From positions 372,001 to 436,000 of the forward strand of contig JADJXV010000001.1 in the NCBI GenBank assembly GCA_016720145.1: a stretch of DNA of 64,000 bases, written 5' to 3'. Positions 46,544 through 56,700 of the stretch are shown in pieces. Numbering within the stretch: the first letter of the stretch is position 1; each line of letters starts with the position of its first letter. The notes below the pieces were generated by a model. The model had not been told where the DNA came from. It ran no database searches and saw nothing but the letters and a program-made list of their open reading frames with translations. Made by a program: the position numbers and the translations under genes. This DNA comes from Ignavibacteria bacterium (lineage in GTDB: Bacteria > Bacteroidota > Ignavibacteria > Kapaibacteriales > UBA961).

Positions 46544-47044
46544 TCAGTCTTTCTTTCGCATTTCATTCATGAGTTCACGATGACGGAGTCGCTGTTCACG
46601 GCGAAAGGCAGCTTCTTCATACCGTTGCTTTTCATCCGGTGTTTGAGGTTCGACTTGCGGCACTTGCAACGGCTTACCATATTGGTCAATTGCGACGAAT
46701 GTCAAGTATGCCGTCGAGGCGTGGACTTCTGTATTATTGAGTGGATCTTGGCGATACGCTTCTACGGTGATTTCCATCGAAGATCGGAATGCACGGTTGA
46801 TAGTAGCACGTAATTGCACAACATGTCCGAGTTTGATTGGTTCTAAGAAAGTTATTTCATCGACCGAAGCTGTGACGCACACGCGTCCTGCATGTCTCAT
46901 TGCAACGAGCGCTGCGGCGATATCGACGAGATGCATGAGTTTCCCTCCGAGAAGATTGCCGAGTTGATTGGTATCATTGGGCAGAACTAATTCTGTCATT
47001 ATAACGAGAGAATCAGAAGGGCATTTAGCTGTAAGTACTTGCAT
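46544..47044 (-). CDS. Acyl-CoA thioesterase (hotdog fold)
   Basis: 166 residues of the YciA/BFIT-like hotdog family: VLPNDTNQLGNLLGGKLMHL, VDIAAALVAMRHAGRVCVTA, FLEPIKLGHVVQLRATI and ITVEAYRQDP. The Asn and Asp of the PNDTNQLGN and LVDIAA segments are the family's active-site region. The C-terminal 35 residues are a charged helix (KQRYEEAAFRREQRLRHREL). Hydrolyses acyl-CoA; chain-length preference unknown. Confidence 0.92.
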   Translation of the reverse strand: MQVLTAKCPSDSLVIMTELVLPNDTNQLGNLLGGKLMHLVDIAAALVAMRHAGRVCVTASVDEITFLEPIKLGHVVQLRATINRAFRSSMEITVEAYRQDPLNNTEVHASTAYLTFVAIDQYGKPLQVPQVEPQTPDEKQRYEEAAFRREQRLRHRELMNEMRKKD

Positions 47045-47086
47045 AGTATGATAATAGTAATGAATATAAATCTTGAACTTTCGTAT

Positions 47087-48169
47087 TTATTTAGGAGTAC
47101 GGAGAATGTTTGCAATTGCAACTACGAAAAAAACACCATTTGGCATCCACCCAATGATAGCTGCGTCCACATCAAATGCACTACCGAGTGACTGTCCAAT
47201 TTTCGTAAAAGCTAGATAACTAAAACAGATAACCATTGCAGCGGCAATATTGACCGCCATGCCTGATTTCTTGCGAACGGATGCGAAGGATACGCCAAAT
47301 AACACTACAATGACATTTGCGAAAGGGAATGCGTATTGTCCATAATAATCAATCATTTGCGCGCGTACATCTTTGCCGCCCTTGGCAAGAAGATCGATAT
47401 ATGAGCGAAGTTCGTCTAAGTTCATTTCATTGGGTGACCGCTGCAACTCCATAATTTGACTATGAGTTAGATTGATTTTCATTGGTTTTGTCGCATGCTT
47501 ATGATAGAGAATCTCATTAGCTGTATAATCCCGTTGTATCACATCGAACGCTTTCCAACCTGAAGTGCTGCTATCCCATTCAATTCTAGAGGCTTCTGTA
47601 CGATGGATCAGTCGTGGGGATTGTTCGGAAGAATACTCTTCAACTGTCACATTTGTCCCATTTTTCTTAATGCCGTCATAATATTGCATCATGACATTTC
47701 TGAGAGGTTCATCTCGGAAGTAAAGATTGTAAATCATTGTATTTTCAGAACCTCGTTGCAGAGATTGTCTATCAATTCGTGCTTTTTTAGCATTTGATAT
47801 CGGCACTATCCAGCCATTAAAATACAATTGTCCGCAGCTTAACAGAATACTAAACACGACGAGAGGCATAAGAAGTCGATAAAGACTCATCCCGCCGGAT
47901 TTCATGGCGGTAATTTCATTGGCTGTCGAAAGGCGACCGATCGAAAATAAACTCGCCATGAGTGCAGCAATTGGCATTAAAAGCTTAAGAATTTCCGGGA
48001 AAAAGTGAAGGTAATATTCTACAATGGTTCCAAATTCAATTTTTTTGTCAAGAAAAATTTCTAAACTTTCCAACAGATTGACTACTAAGAAGATAGTACA
48101 AAGAGCAAACACACTAAAAACGAGTGTAGTCACAAATTGTCGGAGAATATAGCGGTCTAAAATATTCAT
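47087..48169 (-). CDS. LptF/LptG-family lipopolysaccharide export permease
   Basis: 360-residue inner-membrane subunit of the LptB2FG extractor that lifts lipopolysaccharide from the membrane. It has three N-terminal helices (RYILRQFVTTLVFSVFALCT, then LLMPIAALMASLFSIGRLS, then LMPLVVFSILLSCG), a periplasmic beta-jellyroll (about 125-270) and three C-terminal helices. NEITAMKSGGMSLYRLL is the coupling-helix region for LptB. LptG is more likely than LptF from its start (MNILDRYILRQF), but only one of the pair is here. Confidence 0.9.
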   Translation of the reverse strand: MNILDRYILRQFVTTLVFSVFALCTIFLVVNLLESLEIFLDKKIEFGTIVEYYLHFFPEILKLLMPIAALMASLFSIGRLSTANEITAMKSGGMSLYRLLMPLVVFSILLSCGQLYFNGWIVPISNAKKARIDRQSLQRGSENTMIYNLYFRDEPLRNVMMQYYDGIKKNGTNVTVEEYSSEQSPRLIHRTEASRIEWDSSTSGWKAFDVIQRDYTANEILYHKHATKPMKINLTHSQIMELQRSPNEMNLDELRSYIDLLAKGGKDVRAQMIDYYGQYAFPFANVIVVLFGVSFASVRKKSGMAVNIAAAMVICFSYLAFTKIGQSLGSAFDVDAAIIGWMPNGVFFVVAIANILRTPK

Positions 48170-48205
48170 AGTGAAATCAATGCAATCTCTGTAAATCGGA
48201 TTCGA

Positions 48206-48454
48206 TTATGATAGTTCAGATTCTACTGCTTCAAACTCATACATCGCTATTTTCACATCAAAAATGTCTCCTTGGTGATAGAGTGTTTTAAATTCGGGAT
48301 TCAACGCTTGATCTATCTTGAGCTTTGCCCAACATCCTCCTTTATATTCAATCACTTCCGCAGAATACAATGGTTCATTATTATGATGGACAATATAGCT
48401 CTCGCCGGCTTTGGGCGCGGATGTTTTGTCGATTTTGTCGTGAATACGTTTCAT
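48206..48454 (-). CDS. Small hypothetical protein
   Basis: 82 residues from the ATG at 48454; the frame opens earlier, but that part would overlap the aspartate kinase end and reads as non-protein. MKRIHDKIDKTSAPKAGESY and HHNNEPLYSAEVIEYKGGCW are unfamiliar. Cytosolic, sits between the aspartate kinase and LptG-like genes. Confidence 0.6.
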   Translation of the reverse strand: MKRIHDKIDKTSAPKAGESYIVHHNNEPLYSAEVIEYKGGCWAKLKIDQALNPEFKTLYHQGDIFDVKIAMYEFEAVESELS

Positions 48455-48489
48455 GTAAATATATATAAATATTAAAGATACTTGAATTG

Positions 48490-49626
48490 TTACGTAAGAA
48501 GAGCCGCATGGAGGAATCGTATGCATTCTTCCGTTTTGGCACCACTCGGCAGGGAAATTTGAGAATGAGTCGGTTGTATATTCATACTAAAAGTAGTTGA
48601 TTCCCAAGATTGAGTTGGGAATTTCTGAAGAGCTTTAAATAGGTATAAACCATTACAATTTAAGATTGTAATCTGAGATAGATTTGTATGTTCTTTAAGT
48701 GCAATTAACGGTAATTCTGAATGAACAGATTGGTGCGATATAGTTGTATAGTTTGAAGTTATATGAAAAGCCGAACGAAATGTAATCGGAATATTGGATC
48801 GCTCAGCCGGCTCAATCATTGTTGAATAAATCAACTTTAGTCCAGCCACTGCGGCGTTATGTGCTTCAGCATAACTCATCGAAGGAATTGTCCTTGAATC
48901 GGATACAATTTTGGGATCTGCAGTACAAATACCTTCTACATCAGTCCAAATTATTACTTCAGTTGCACTCAATAGTTCAGCGAGGAGAGTAGCTGTTAAG
49001 TTCGAGCTTTCTTTACCCATTGTCGTGATTTCACCGAGTGAACTTTTCGCAACGAATCCTTGAGTAAGTACGATTTTTTTTTTCTCGAATGCCGGTAGTA
49101 ATGCAGATACTACTTTATGAGCTGTCAGTTTATGATTAGGAGTTGCTGCACCGTGTACATTATCGGTAACTATAATATTTTCAGCCGAAACAAATGTTAG
49201 TTCAAATCCTGCTTCATCGAGAAAATGACGAACAATATGGATAGCAAGTAATTCTCCGTAACTCAATATGATATCAAGAGTTCTATTCGTCAATTCTCTT
49301 GTAATCGAAATACCTTTCAAAAGATCTTTGATACGGATTGAAGACTCATCTAGAAAAAAATTCAGCGCTGATTTGGTGGTTGTATCCTTAAGAAGCGAGT
49401 CTGCAAAATGTCGATGTTCGTTAAGAACAGCATCAGAATAGGCATAAGCAAGATCCTGCTTTCCTGACTCTGCATCTCGGGCTGCGTGCTCGAGGTCTCG
49501 AGTAGAACTCCCAAACGCTGAAATAATCACGAGCATAGGAGCAGATTCTGCGCGAAGAATATGCACCATTTGAGCGAAACCTTCAGGATTACGAAGCACC
49601 GAACCGCCAAATTTCATTACTTTCAT
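48490..49626 (-). CDS. lysC: Aspartate kinase
   Basis: 378 residues; phosphorylates aspartate as the first step toward lysine, threonine and methionine. Landmarks: MKVMKFGGSVLRNPEG (ATP site), LVIISAFGSSTRDLE, FVAKSSLGEITTMGKESSNL, IIWTDVEGICTADPKIV and PSMSYAEAHNAAVAGLKLI. The C-terminal regulatory part is only about 100 residues with poor resemblance to ACT domains, shorter than the usual two ACT domains, so feedback control may be reduced. It is not fused to homoserine dehydrogenase. Confidence 0.9.
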   Translation of the reverse strand: MKVMKFGGSVLRNPEGFAQMVHILRAESAPMLVIISAFGSSTRDLEHAARDAESGKQDLAYAYSDAVLNEHRHFADSLLKDTTTKSALNFFLDESSIRIKDLLKGISITRELTNRTLDIILSYGELLAIHIVRHFLDEAGFELTFVSAENIIVTDNVHGAATPNHKLTAHKVVSALLPAFEKKKIVLTQGFVAKSSLGEITTMGKESSNLTATLLAELLSATEVIIWTDVEGICTADPKIVSDSRTIPSMSYAEAHNAAVAGLKLIYSTMIEPAERSNIPITFRSAFHITSNYTTISHQSVHSELPLIALKEHTNLSQITILNCNGLYLFKALQKFPTQSWESTTFSMNIQPTHSQISLPSGAKTEECIRFLHAALLT

Positions 49627-49650
49627 TGTTTGAATAAACTTATTGAATAA

Positions 49651-50154
49651 TCAACGTTTTACAAAAGTCAGACAGACAGAATTTATACAATAGCGAAGTC
49701 CGGTCGGCTGAGGTCCGTCATCGAATACATGTCCTAGATGTGCATCACATCGTGCGCATGTTACTTCAGTCCTTTTCATGCCGAGAGTCGAATCATTGGA
49801 TGAACCGATATTAGTAGCATTGATTGGTTGCCAAAAGCTTGGCCAGCCGGTGCCGGAGTCGAATTTATGGTCTGAATTAAACAACTCTGTTTCGCAACAC
49901 ACACATTTGTAAATTCCATTGTCATGATTATCATGATACTTACCAGAAAATGCACGTTCGGTACCATGCTTGCGCGCTACTGCGAATACTTTTGCAGGTA
50001 ATTGCTTTTTCCATTGTTTTTCGGTTAAGATAATTTTGTTGACAGCAATATATTTATTCTTTTCGACTGAAAAGATTTTGATGGTTTGCGCAGATGCTGT
50101 AGTATGGACGAGGAGAAGGAGGGCAATGAATAAGTAGGTAATTTTCATAGACAA
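49651..50154 (-). CDS. msrB: Peptide-methionine (R)-S-oxide reductase MsrB, exported
   Basis: 167 residues with a signal peptide (ITYLFIALLLLVHTTASAQ), so it repairs oxidised methionine in the periplasm. The zinc Cys pairs are KCVCC and CARC; the catalytic site is GLRYCINSVCLTF. The conserved GTGWPSFWQPI and DAHLGHVFDDGPQPTG segments are both present. It is the first gene of the long minus-strand run, 25 bp upstream of lysC. Confidence 0.95.
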   Translation of the reverse strand: MSMKITYLFIALLLLVHTTASAQTIKIFSVEKNKYIAVNKIILTEKQWKKQLPAKVFAVARKHGTERAFSGKYHDNHDNGIYKCVCCETELFNSDHKFDSGTGWPSFWQPINATNIGSSNDSTLGMKRTEVTCARCDAHLGHVFDDGPQPTGLRYCINSVCLTFVKR

Positions 50155-50312
50155 TAGAATAAATTGACAGGTTGATTGGAGTGCAAATTACGCAATCTTT
50201 GGCGATTTAATCGTTTAGCACGTTATAAACGAGTTAAAAAATCGGAGGATTTACCGTAGATTTGTGAAAGTATAAGAAAACGATATAATCAACAATCAAC
50301 TACATTCAATCA

Positions 50313-51329
50313 ATGAAAAACTACGACACACTTCGAAAATTAGTAGAAATTGACTCTCCCTCCGGGTTTACAACCAATGCCTGCACCTACATTCATTCAT
50401 TACTTACCAGCTATGGATGGCAACCTGAATACACGACCAAAGGTGCGGTACGGTGTGCTTTGGGACCTAATCCAACTCTTGCAATAGCAGCACACACAGA
50501 TACACTCGGCGCTATAGTCTCTGGTGTGAAAACAAACGGAACATTAACTTTTGCCTTGCTTGGCAGTCCATTATTACCAAGCTTTGAGGGAAGTTATGTC
50601 AGAATTCATACGATGGAAGGTAAGGTGTTTACCGGGACTTTGCTCTTTGATAATCCTTCTGCACATTCGAATAAGGAAGCATCAACTGCTAGCCGAACTA
50701 TTGCCAACATGCATATTCGTATTGACGAACTAGTTAATACTAAAGAAGATACACAAAAGCTTGGCATTCGTACTGGAGATTGCATTAGTTTTGATACTCG
50801 CTATACAGAGCTACCGAGTGGATACATAAAGTCTCATTTTATGGATAATAAAGCAGGCTGTTATGTACTATTTGAAATTGCGAGACGATTGAAGCAGCAG
50901 GGAAGAGAAGCACCGGTTGAGCTGTTTTTCTCCAATTATGAAGAGGTAGGTCATGGCGGTACATGCGGTTATTCTCCTACAATCAAAGATTTATTGGTCA
51001 TCGATATGGGTGTACTTGGTGATACTTGCGACGGGCAGGAGACGTTATGTTCTATATGCGTCAAAGACTCTAGTGGACCGTATGATTTTCATTTCCGTAA
51101 AAAGTTAGTAGAGCTTGCCGACCAACATAAAATTCCATACGCTCTTGATGTGTATCCTTATTACAGTTCAGACGGATCAGCAGCTCGCTCGGCAGGTAAT
51201 GACTTTAGGGTAGCATTAATTGGTCCTGGTGTCGCTGCTTCGCACGGAGTGGAACGTACACATTCATTGGGAATAGAAGCGACAATCGATTTGTGTTTGG
51301 CGTATATCGACGATATGAAAGCTGAATAG
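50313..51329 (+). CDS. M42-family metallopeptidase (aminopeptidase)
   Basis: 338 residues; cytosolic binuclear zinc or cobalt aminopeptidase of the PepA-like/FrvX class. Metal ligands appear in AIAAHTDTLGAIV (His, Asp), FMDNKAGCYVLF (Asp), FFSNYEEVGHGG (Glu-Glu), VIDMGVLGD (Asp) and the terminal ASHGVERTHSLGI (His). Divergent from msrB and followed by a strong terminator. Confidence 0.93.
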   Translation: MKNYDTLRKLVEIDSPSGFTTNACTYIHSLLTSYGWQPEYTTKGAVRCALGPNPTLAIAAHTDTLGAIVSGVKTNGTLTFALLGSPLLPSFEGSYVRIHTMEGKVFTGTLLFDNPSAHSNKEASTASRTIANMHIRIDELVNTKEDTQKLGIRTGDCISFDTRYTELPSGYIKSHFMDNKAGCYVLFEIARRLKQQGREAPVELFFSNYEEVGHGGTCGYSPTIKDLLVIDMGVLGDTCDGQETLCSICVKDSSGPYDFHFRKKLVELADQHKIPYALDVYPYYSSDGSAARSAGNDFRVALIGPGVAASHGVERTHSLGIEATIDLCLAYIDDMKAE

Positions 51330-51348
51330 ACAATTCATCATTAACTAC

Positions 51349-51393
51349 AATCCCATTATTATACTTAACAAGTATAATAATGGGATTTTTTTT
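51349..51393 (+). terminator. Strong intrinsic terminator
   Basis: Perfect inverted repeat AATCCCATTATTATACTT / AAGTATAATAATGGGATT with a short AACA-type loop, then a run of T (51386-51393). It terminates the M42 gene and lies just before the convergent minus-strand operon. Confidence 0.93.
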
Positions 51394-51412
51394 GTAAAAT
51401 ATCGTAAATATA

Positions 51413-52141
51413 TTATTCGAAAAGCAGTCCGAATCTAAAGCCAAGTGCAAATGAATTACCGCTTAAAGTAAAAAAGCGATCTTTATAGGGCAGACTTTCT
51501 TCAGAATCAGGAGATTGGAAAGCTTTACTGATGCGAGAGTATCCAAAAAAATCTACGAAGAATCTGTCACCAAAGAAAATTGTATTCCCAATACCAATAT
51601 TCAAGCCACCTCGATGTACAGAATTTTGCTGTTCAATATCACCAAACTTATAGATATCAATACCATTTTCCTGTGAACGTATCCATCCTTTCCCGGAATA
51701 GTTCAAATCAAAATAGCGATACTCAAGTGCACCGAAAAGGTAGAAATTTGAAAAAGGATCTTGATTGTCATGCCTTTTATAATTAACAGAGTTAGAGCGA
51801 ACTATCATATCATAGACATAAATTCTTGTCGAGAGGTTAATTCCAAAACCCGTAACATCCACAACATCCCTATTTGCATAAAGCATAATATTTGTATTCG
51901 CATCCTCGATTGTACCGAAATAGAACTCCGGAGAGAGAGAGAAGGAATAGGGACTACCGGAAGCCCTACGCTCAACTTCCACCTTAAAACCATTGACTAT
52001 CAACTGTAAAGGATGCAAACCGACCATATAATTAGCCGAAAGTGAATCGGTGGGAGCTGCTTTAATCGTATCTGTAAGTGCTGCTTTTGAAGTGGTAGTA
52101 AACATACAAATCAAAGTAACTAAGGTGAGGATAGATTTCAT
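51413..52141 (-). CDS. Outer-membrane beta-barrel-like protein
   Basis: 242 residues with signal peptide (MKSILTLVTLICMFTTTSKA). The rest alternates hydrophobic and polar residues with aromatic girdles and ends in an amphipathic strand with terminal Phe-Glu (LGFRFGLLFE), as outer-membrane barrels do. Its start overlaps the upstream lipoprotein stop (ATGA), so it belongs to the three-gene operon 53384 to 51413. Confidence 0.75.
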   Translation of the reverse strand: MKSILTLVTLICMFTTTSKAALTDTIKAAPTDSLSANYMVGLHPLQLIVNGFKVEVERRASGSPYSFSLSPEFYFGTIEDANTNIMLYANRDVVDVTGFGINLSTRIYVYDMIVRSNSVNYKRHDNQDPFSNFYLFGALEYRYFDLNYSGKGWIRSQENGIDIYKFGDIEQQNSVHRGGLNIGIGNTIFFGDRFFVDFFGYSRISKAFQSPDSEESLPYKDRFFTLSGNSFALGFRFGLLFE

Positions 52142-52881
52142 TTGTATTCAAGCTTTCCGATGAGAGTTATAGAATCGTTTCTGATGGTAAAATTCGACAT
52201 ACCTCCCTCTGTTACCGCAGTAAAACTATTCGAAAATGGTATGATATCGGTAGCAGATATTGATGTGTAATTATGAAGAAGGATTGGCTTTAGTCTATCT
52301 GTAATATTTAATAATTTCAGGCCATTATCACATACGACGAGTTTATCGGTACCTATTAATCCCAATCCTTTAGGGTTCGACATAACCAGTGAAAATACTC
52401 TTTTCGGAGAAGTTAAATTTGTTATATCTATAATATCCAACACATTTGTCCCACGAACACATCGAGTATCTCCCGTTCGTAAAGTAGAGTATGCATATTT
52501 TGCATCTGCTACCACCGGGTCACAACTAACAATATGATCATACTTTGAAAGAAATGAGGGTGTAATGCGATCTGTAATATCATATATATATACACCATCA
52601 GTCGAGCCTAGAAACAGTGTATTCCCAAGAGCAAATATCGTTTCTATGGTAAAACCAATTGTTTTTGAAGAGGTGAATTTAGCAGAACCTGAACTCAAGT
52701 CAAAAATCCTCAAAGTTTTTCTATCAACTGTATATAAGTATGTGTCTTGTATCACAAATCTAGCTAAAGAGCCACCGGTGCCGGTTGTGTTGGTCGTAGG
52801 GGTGACGATATTCGTATCGCACGCTCCTGTTAGAAGGAAAATATAACTTATTGAATAGATAAAGATAGAGTATATTTTCAT
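52138..52881 (-). CDS. LVIVD-repeat-like lipoprotein
   Basis: 247 residues from the ATG at 52881, chosen because it overlaps the upstream stop (ATGA). Lipobox FLLTGAC. Beta-propeller-type repeats of LVIVD character: RKTLRIFDLSSG, GVYIYDITDRITPSFLSKYD, NVLDIIDITNLTSPKRV and NGLKLLNITDRLKPILL. Surface lipoprotein, ligand unknown. Confidence 0.8.
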   Translation of the reverse strand: MKIYSIFIYSISYIFLLTGACDTNIVTPTTNTTGTGGSLARFVIQDTYLYTVDRKTLRIFDLSSGSAKFTSSKTIGFTIETIFALGNTLFLGSTDGVYIYDITDRITPSFLSKYDHIVSCDPVVADAKYAYSTLRTGDTRCVRGTNVLDIIDITNLTSPKRVFSLVMSNPKGLGLIGTDKLVVCDNGLKLLNITDRLKPILLHNYTSISATDIIPFSNSFTAVTEGGMSNFTIRNDSITLIGKLEYK

Positions 52882-53384
52882 TTTCTTTTCCTCCATTCAA
52901 TGATTACAGTGTTGGTAGGTCTATTATTCATGTCATACTCCGGTAAGAGTGGAAGATTGTCCGGTGGATCTTGTATTGGAAATATATTTTCTGTTCTTTC
53001 AACAAACACCGGTTTGGAAATATCGGTAATATTTACTGACACAAGATCATTAGCATTATCACTATAGAGTATGTCATTTTGAATTGCAACGTTATGACTG
53101 GCAAGAATAGATAAAAACCCAATATTTAGAGGTAGTGCAGGGTTAGAATTGTCAATAATGTGATATCCTTTATCTATTTCATTTATAAGGATATAGGTCT
53201 TGTAGGAATATATTTTTCCGGTGTTTATGATTGGGATTGGTACGGAAAAAGAGATGGTATTGAGTGTAGAGCGATCAGCTAAAATTGGTTCATATACACT
53301 ATATCGAGGCTCAATGTCAGTTACAGTACAACATAACAAAGCATGACAGAGAAAAATTGATGGTATGAGATGATAGTATTTCAT
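52878..53384 (-). CDS. Short LVIVD-repeat-like lipoprotein
   Basis: 168 residues. Signal with lipobox ALLCCT. Repeats of the same kind as the next gene: GYHIIDNSNPALPLNIGFLS and DLVSVNITDISKPVFVERTE, only about two repeats, too few for a closed propeller. It begins the operon with the 52138 and 51413 genes; the tail NTVIIEWRKRK ends in the ATGA overlap. Confidence 0.75.
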   Translation of the reverse strand: MKYYHLIPSIFLCHALLCCTVTDIEPRYSVYEPILADRSTLNTISFSVPIPIINTGKIYSYKTYILINEIDKGYHIIDNSNPALPLNIGFLSILASHNVAIQNDILYSDNANDLVSVNITDISKPVFVERTENIFPIQDPPDNLPLLPEYDMNNRPTNTVIIEWRKRK

Positions 53385-53696
53385 CCTATTTCTTTCGTGT
53401 GTAAATAAATAGTAAAAGATATTAATCGAACTTACGGATTTTCCTCTTCTTCAAAAAATTAAATTTACAAATGAAGCTTTTTCTTCACATTTTGATATAA
53501 ATAATCTACCGATTGGAGAAACTACTCAATCTGAATATTACTGTAACTTTATGATGAAAATAGACATAGATATCTCGAAGGTAACTAATACAAAACTTTA
53601 AATTTAGTATGAAGTAATAAACATACGGTGTAAGTAGCTGTAATCTCATTTCTTGGTTTGACTTCGAAATAGTCATTACGAGTAAGGGTATATACT
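53385..53696. other. Non-coding spacer
   Basis: AT-rich, with no ORF, repeat or RNA structure that I can recognise. It should hold the promoter of the three-gene operon that starts at 53384. Confidence 0.5.
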
Positions 53697-53730
53697 AAAA
53701 CAGACGGTTACGATAATTCGTAACCGTCTG
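53697..53730 (-). terminator. Terminator of the large choice-of-anchor gene
   Basis: CAGACGGTTACG / CGTAACCGTCTG, a perfect 12-bp stem with a 6-base loop; on the minus strand it is followed by TTTTA. It lies 20 bp beyond the stop at 53751. Confidence 0.8.
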
Positions 53731-53750
53731 CAAAGTATATGTCGTTTCAA

Positions 53751-56700
53751 TTATTTAACTATCGTCATCGCTCTTTTGTCAGAAAATATTCCTGCTTGAA
53801 GTATATAATAATACAAACCGGTATTTAATTCTTGTGCAGTCACATCGACGCTGTATGTTCCTGGTTGTAAGTACAAACTACCATCCAACAAAGTCCTTAC
53901 CAATTCACCACTTATAGAATATATTTTCAGTGTGACAGGCGCAGTTTCTTGTGTCGTAAACTCAATCACACTCGATGTGTTAAATGGATTAGGTTTATTC
54001 TGCGCTAAATTAGGATTCGCCGTTGTAAATTTCAAAGTAGTTATTGCACATTTCCCGGAAGTAATAAATGGAGATTGTCCATTAACCGGAATAATATCAA
54101 TAAATTGAAGCGAATCTGTTTTGAAATTACTTGCAATCACTTTCATTGGAGCAATGAGAGTATCAGGTACAGTCACTAAGAATTTTAAGTTCGCAATATT
54201 ACCTGCTTTTACATCATCAATGTTTTTATACGATAAATCAATTGAACCTATAGTAGGATTGACGATTAGATTTTGAGTGATAGGCGAACTCGACGATAAA
54301 TACTTGAGCATTCTGGAGTTGTAATTGACATTGACATCAAAATTCATAGCTTTGAGCCAATATGTGTTTCCTTTGTAGGTCGCTGAAAAGTCTTTTTCGA
54401 GATAGACCGGTATCGTTACCGTATCACCAAGAGTACCTGAAAGAGAATCAGGAATGATAAAATTCTGCGAAAATGCCAGTCCGACCGGAATATCAGGAGC
54501 ATAGCCAACGCCTGCCATAGCCGTCGAATCATACACAGAACAAGGTACAATAGAACGCGCCTTCAACATTGGAGGAGCCGCTTGCTCACGAGTCGGACAA
54601 TACCTAATAGTATAAACAATTGAATCGCCAATGTTAATCACCGCCGTCGATGGAGGAATACTTCCAACAATTGTCACGTCTTTACCCAATAGTGGAAGAG
54701 TATCCACTACAACCGGCACATCACCAGTATTTTTAACGGTCACAGTCCTATCAGCACAATCAAGCACTCGCACACTGTCGAAATTAACCGGATTCATGAC
54801 CGTTATTTCCGTTTTTTGAACAATCACTTGACCGGCATCTGCTCCTGCAAGTATTTGAAAGAGAATGGTTTGTTCGGTATCAAAGGAAATACTGTCCACC
54901 GTAATTGGCTTATTGGCTCGCTGACCCGTTTTTGATATAAACTTCGCCGTTACAAATGGTCGGACAGAATCTACTTGACAGAAATTCTTCAAAGTAAATT
55001 CGGTACCCACCGAAGCCGAAGGCTTAGCAATAATACTTGGCGAATACTCAATAAAACAACTTGTTGATAAATACGGAGAATCAGCACCTACATATTGAAA
55101 TTCCGTCGTATCATAGCCAAGTCGGCAATAGATGTCTACAAGGTTGGCAGGGATTTCTCGTGAACTATACACAGGAACCCGAAGTGTATCGCAAGTCGTG
55201 ATTTTAAAAGTATCTATCTCAATTCGTTGATTATCAAAATTAAAGTCCAATCCGAACGCAGGAGCGAATCCATTACCGGTGACCAGAATAGTAGTATCAA
55301 TATCACGACAAGGTTCACTGAGATGTAGTCTCATCCGAGCAGTATAAGCGCGATGGGCTCGCGGCTTGAAGTCAACTCTGATTCTCAGAGAATCTCCCGG
55401 ATCGAGCGATATAGGGAATGCTCTGCCTAAATTATCTGAATACGTGAATACACGTTCGTCCGGCATAAAGGTAACAGAATCAATCACTACCGAAAACTGA
55501 TCCGGATTCGTAACGACTGATGGAATTCTCACATCAATGATTTTAGGTACACTTATCGTATCCACTCTCGCAGGAGTAAATGTAGCTATTGTCATCGGAG
55601 GAGTAGGAGGATTGGTCACTGCCGGGAATGGAAGAACAGCAGGCTTGTACAGCATTGAGCGCTTTCCAAGGAGATAGATTTGGTATTTATCGTTCCATCC
55701 TGCACCACTTGCATTAAAGTGCATACGGGAGGCACAATTCACAAATTTATCTTCGGCCGGTGTCCGTGGACAAAACTTCAAGCGAAGCGTGTCGCGCGTA
55801 TCCGGTGGTATCGAAAATGGAAAAGTACTATTAGGGGAGAAAGCTGAGCTCCATGTCCAGAATTGTGGCGTTCCTCCAGGAATTCCGGTACTGTCAATCC
55901 ACAATGAATCGAGCTTCATTTGATGGACTAATGATGGATTAATCAGAGGTAACTCTCTGACAATACAATCACATGGCTTTACAAAACCCCAATTAATAAG
56001 CGATAGAGGAGCTTCTAATTTTAAAATGATTGCTCGTGCTTTGAAAGTGCCGGTTGTTCTGATCGAAGAGCAAGGAGAATCAGAGAATACAGTTATACTT
56101 CCATCATACACTTTTTCGATTGTAGGAGCGAATTCAATGACAAATTGAATAGAATCACGAGGTTGAAGTATCGTACTATCCGGCTTGGTTTGAGAAATTA
56201 CTGAAAATCCCGGTGGCAATTGAAGGCTATCGAATCGAACCGGTAAGATTGAGATATTCTCAATCGTAATAGAATCACGCTTTTTATCACCGACTTCTAG
56301 AGTACCAAAAATTGTAAGTGTGTTAACTGCTAACTTCGGTGAAGTAGAAGTACCAAAAAGGGGAGCAGCCCATTGTATTCCTTTTGAAATGTACTTCAAA
56401 TATGCACGGTCAGCACGATCTTGAGTGACGTCATTCGGCGTATAACGAAATATAAAGCGAGCTGATCCATTGACAGGTACAGGCATTGTAGCCGGTATAG
56501 GATTCGGTTCAATAATAGTATATCTTCCTGATGGATCACTAAGTTGTATTTGTTCAATCGTCTGATCAATATTAATTATATTCTGTATATCAAGTGTATC
56601 TAGCATCGACTGACATCCGACGACGTTCTGCGTTTCCATGACAATTGGTTCGAATTTGAACGTTTCGAGGATGCCTCGGCCTTGTACCGGCATACAAACA

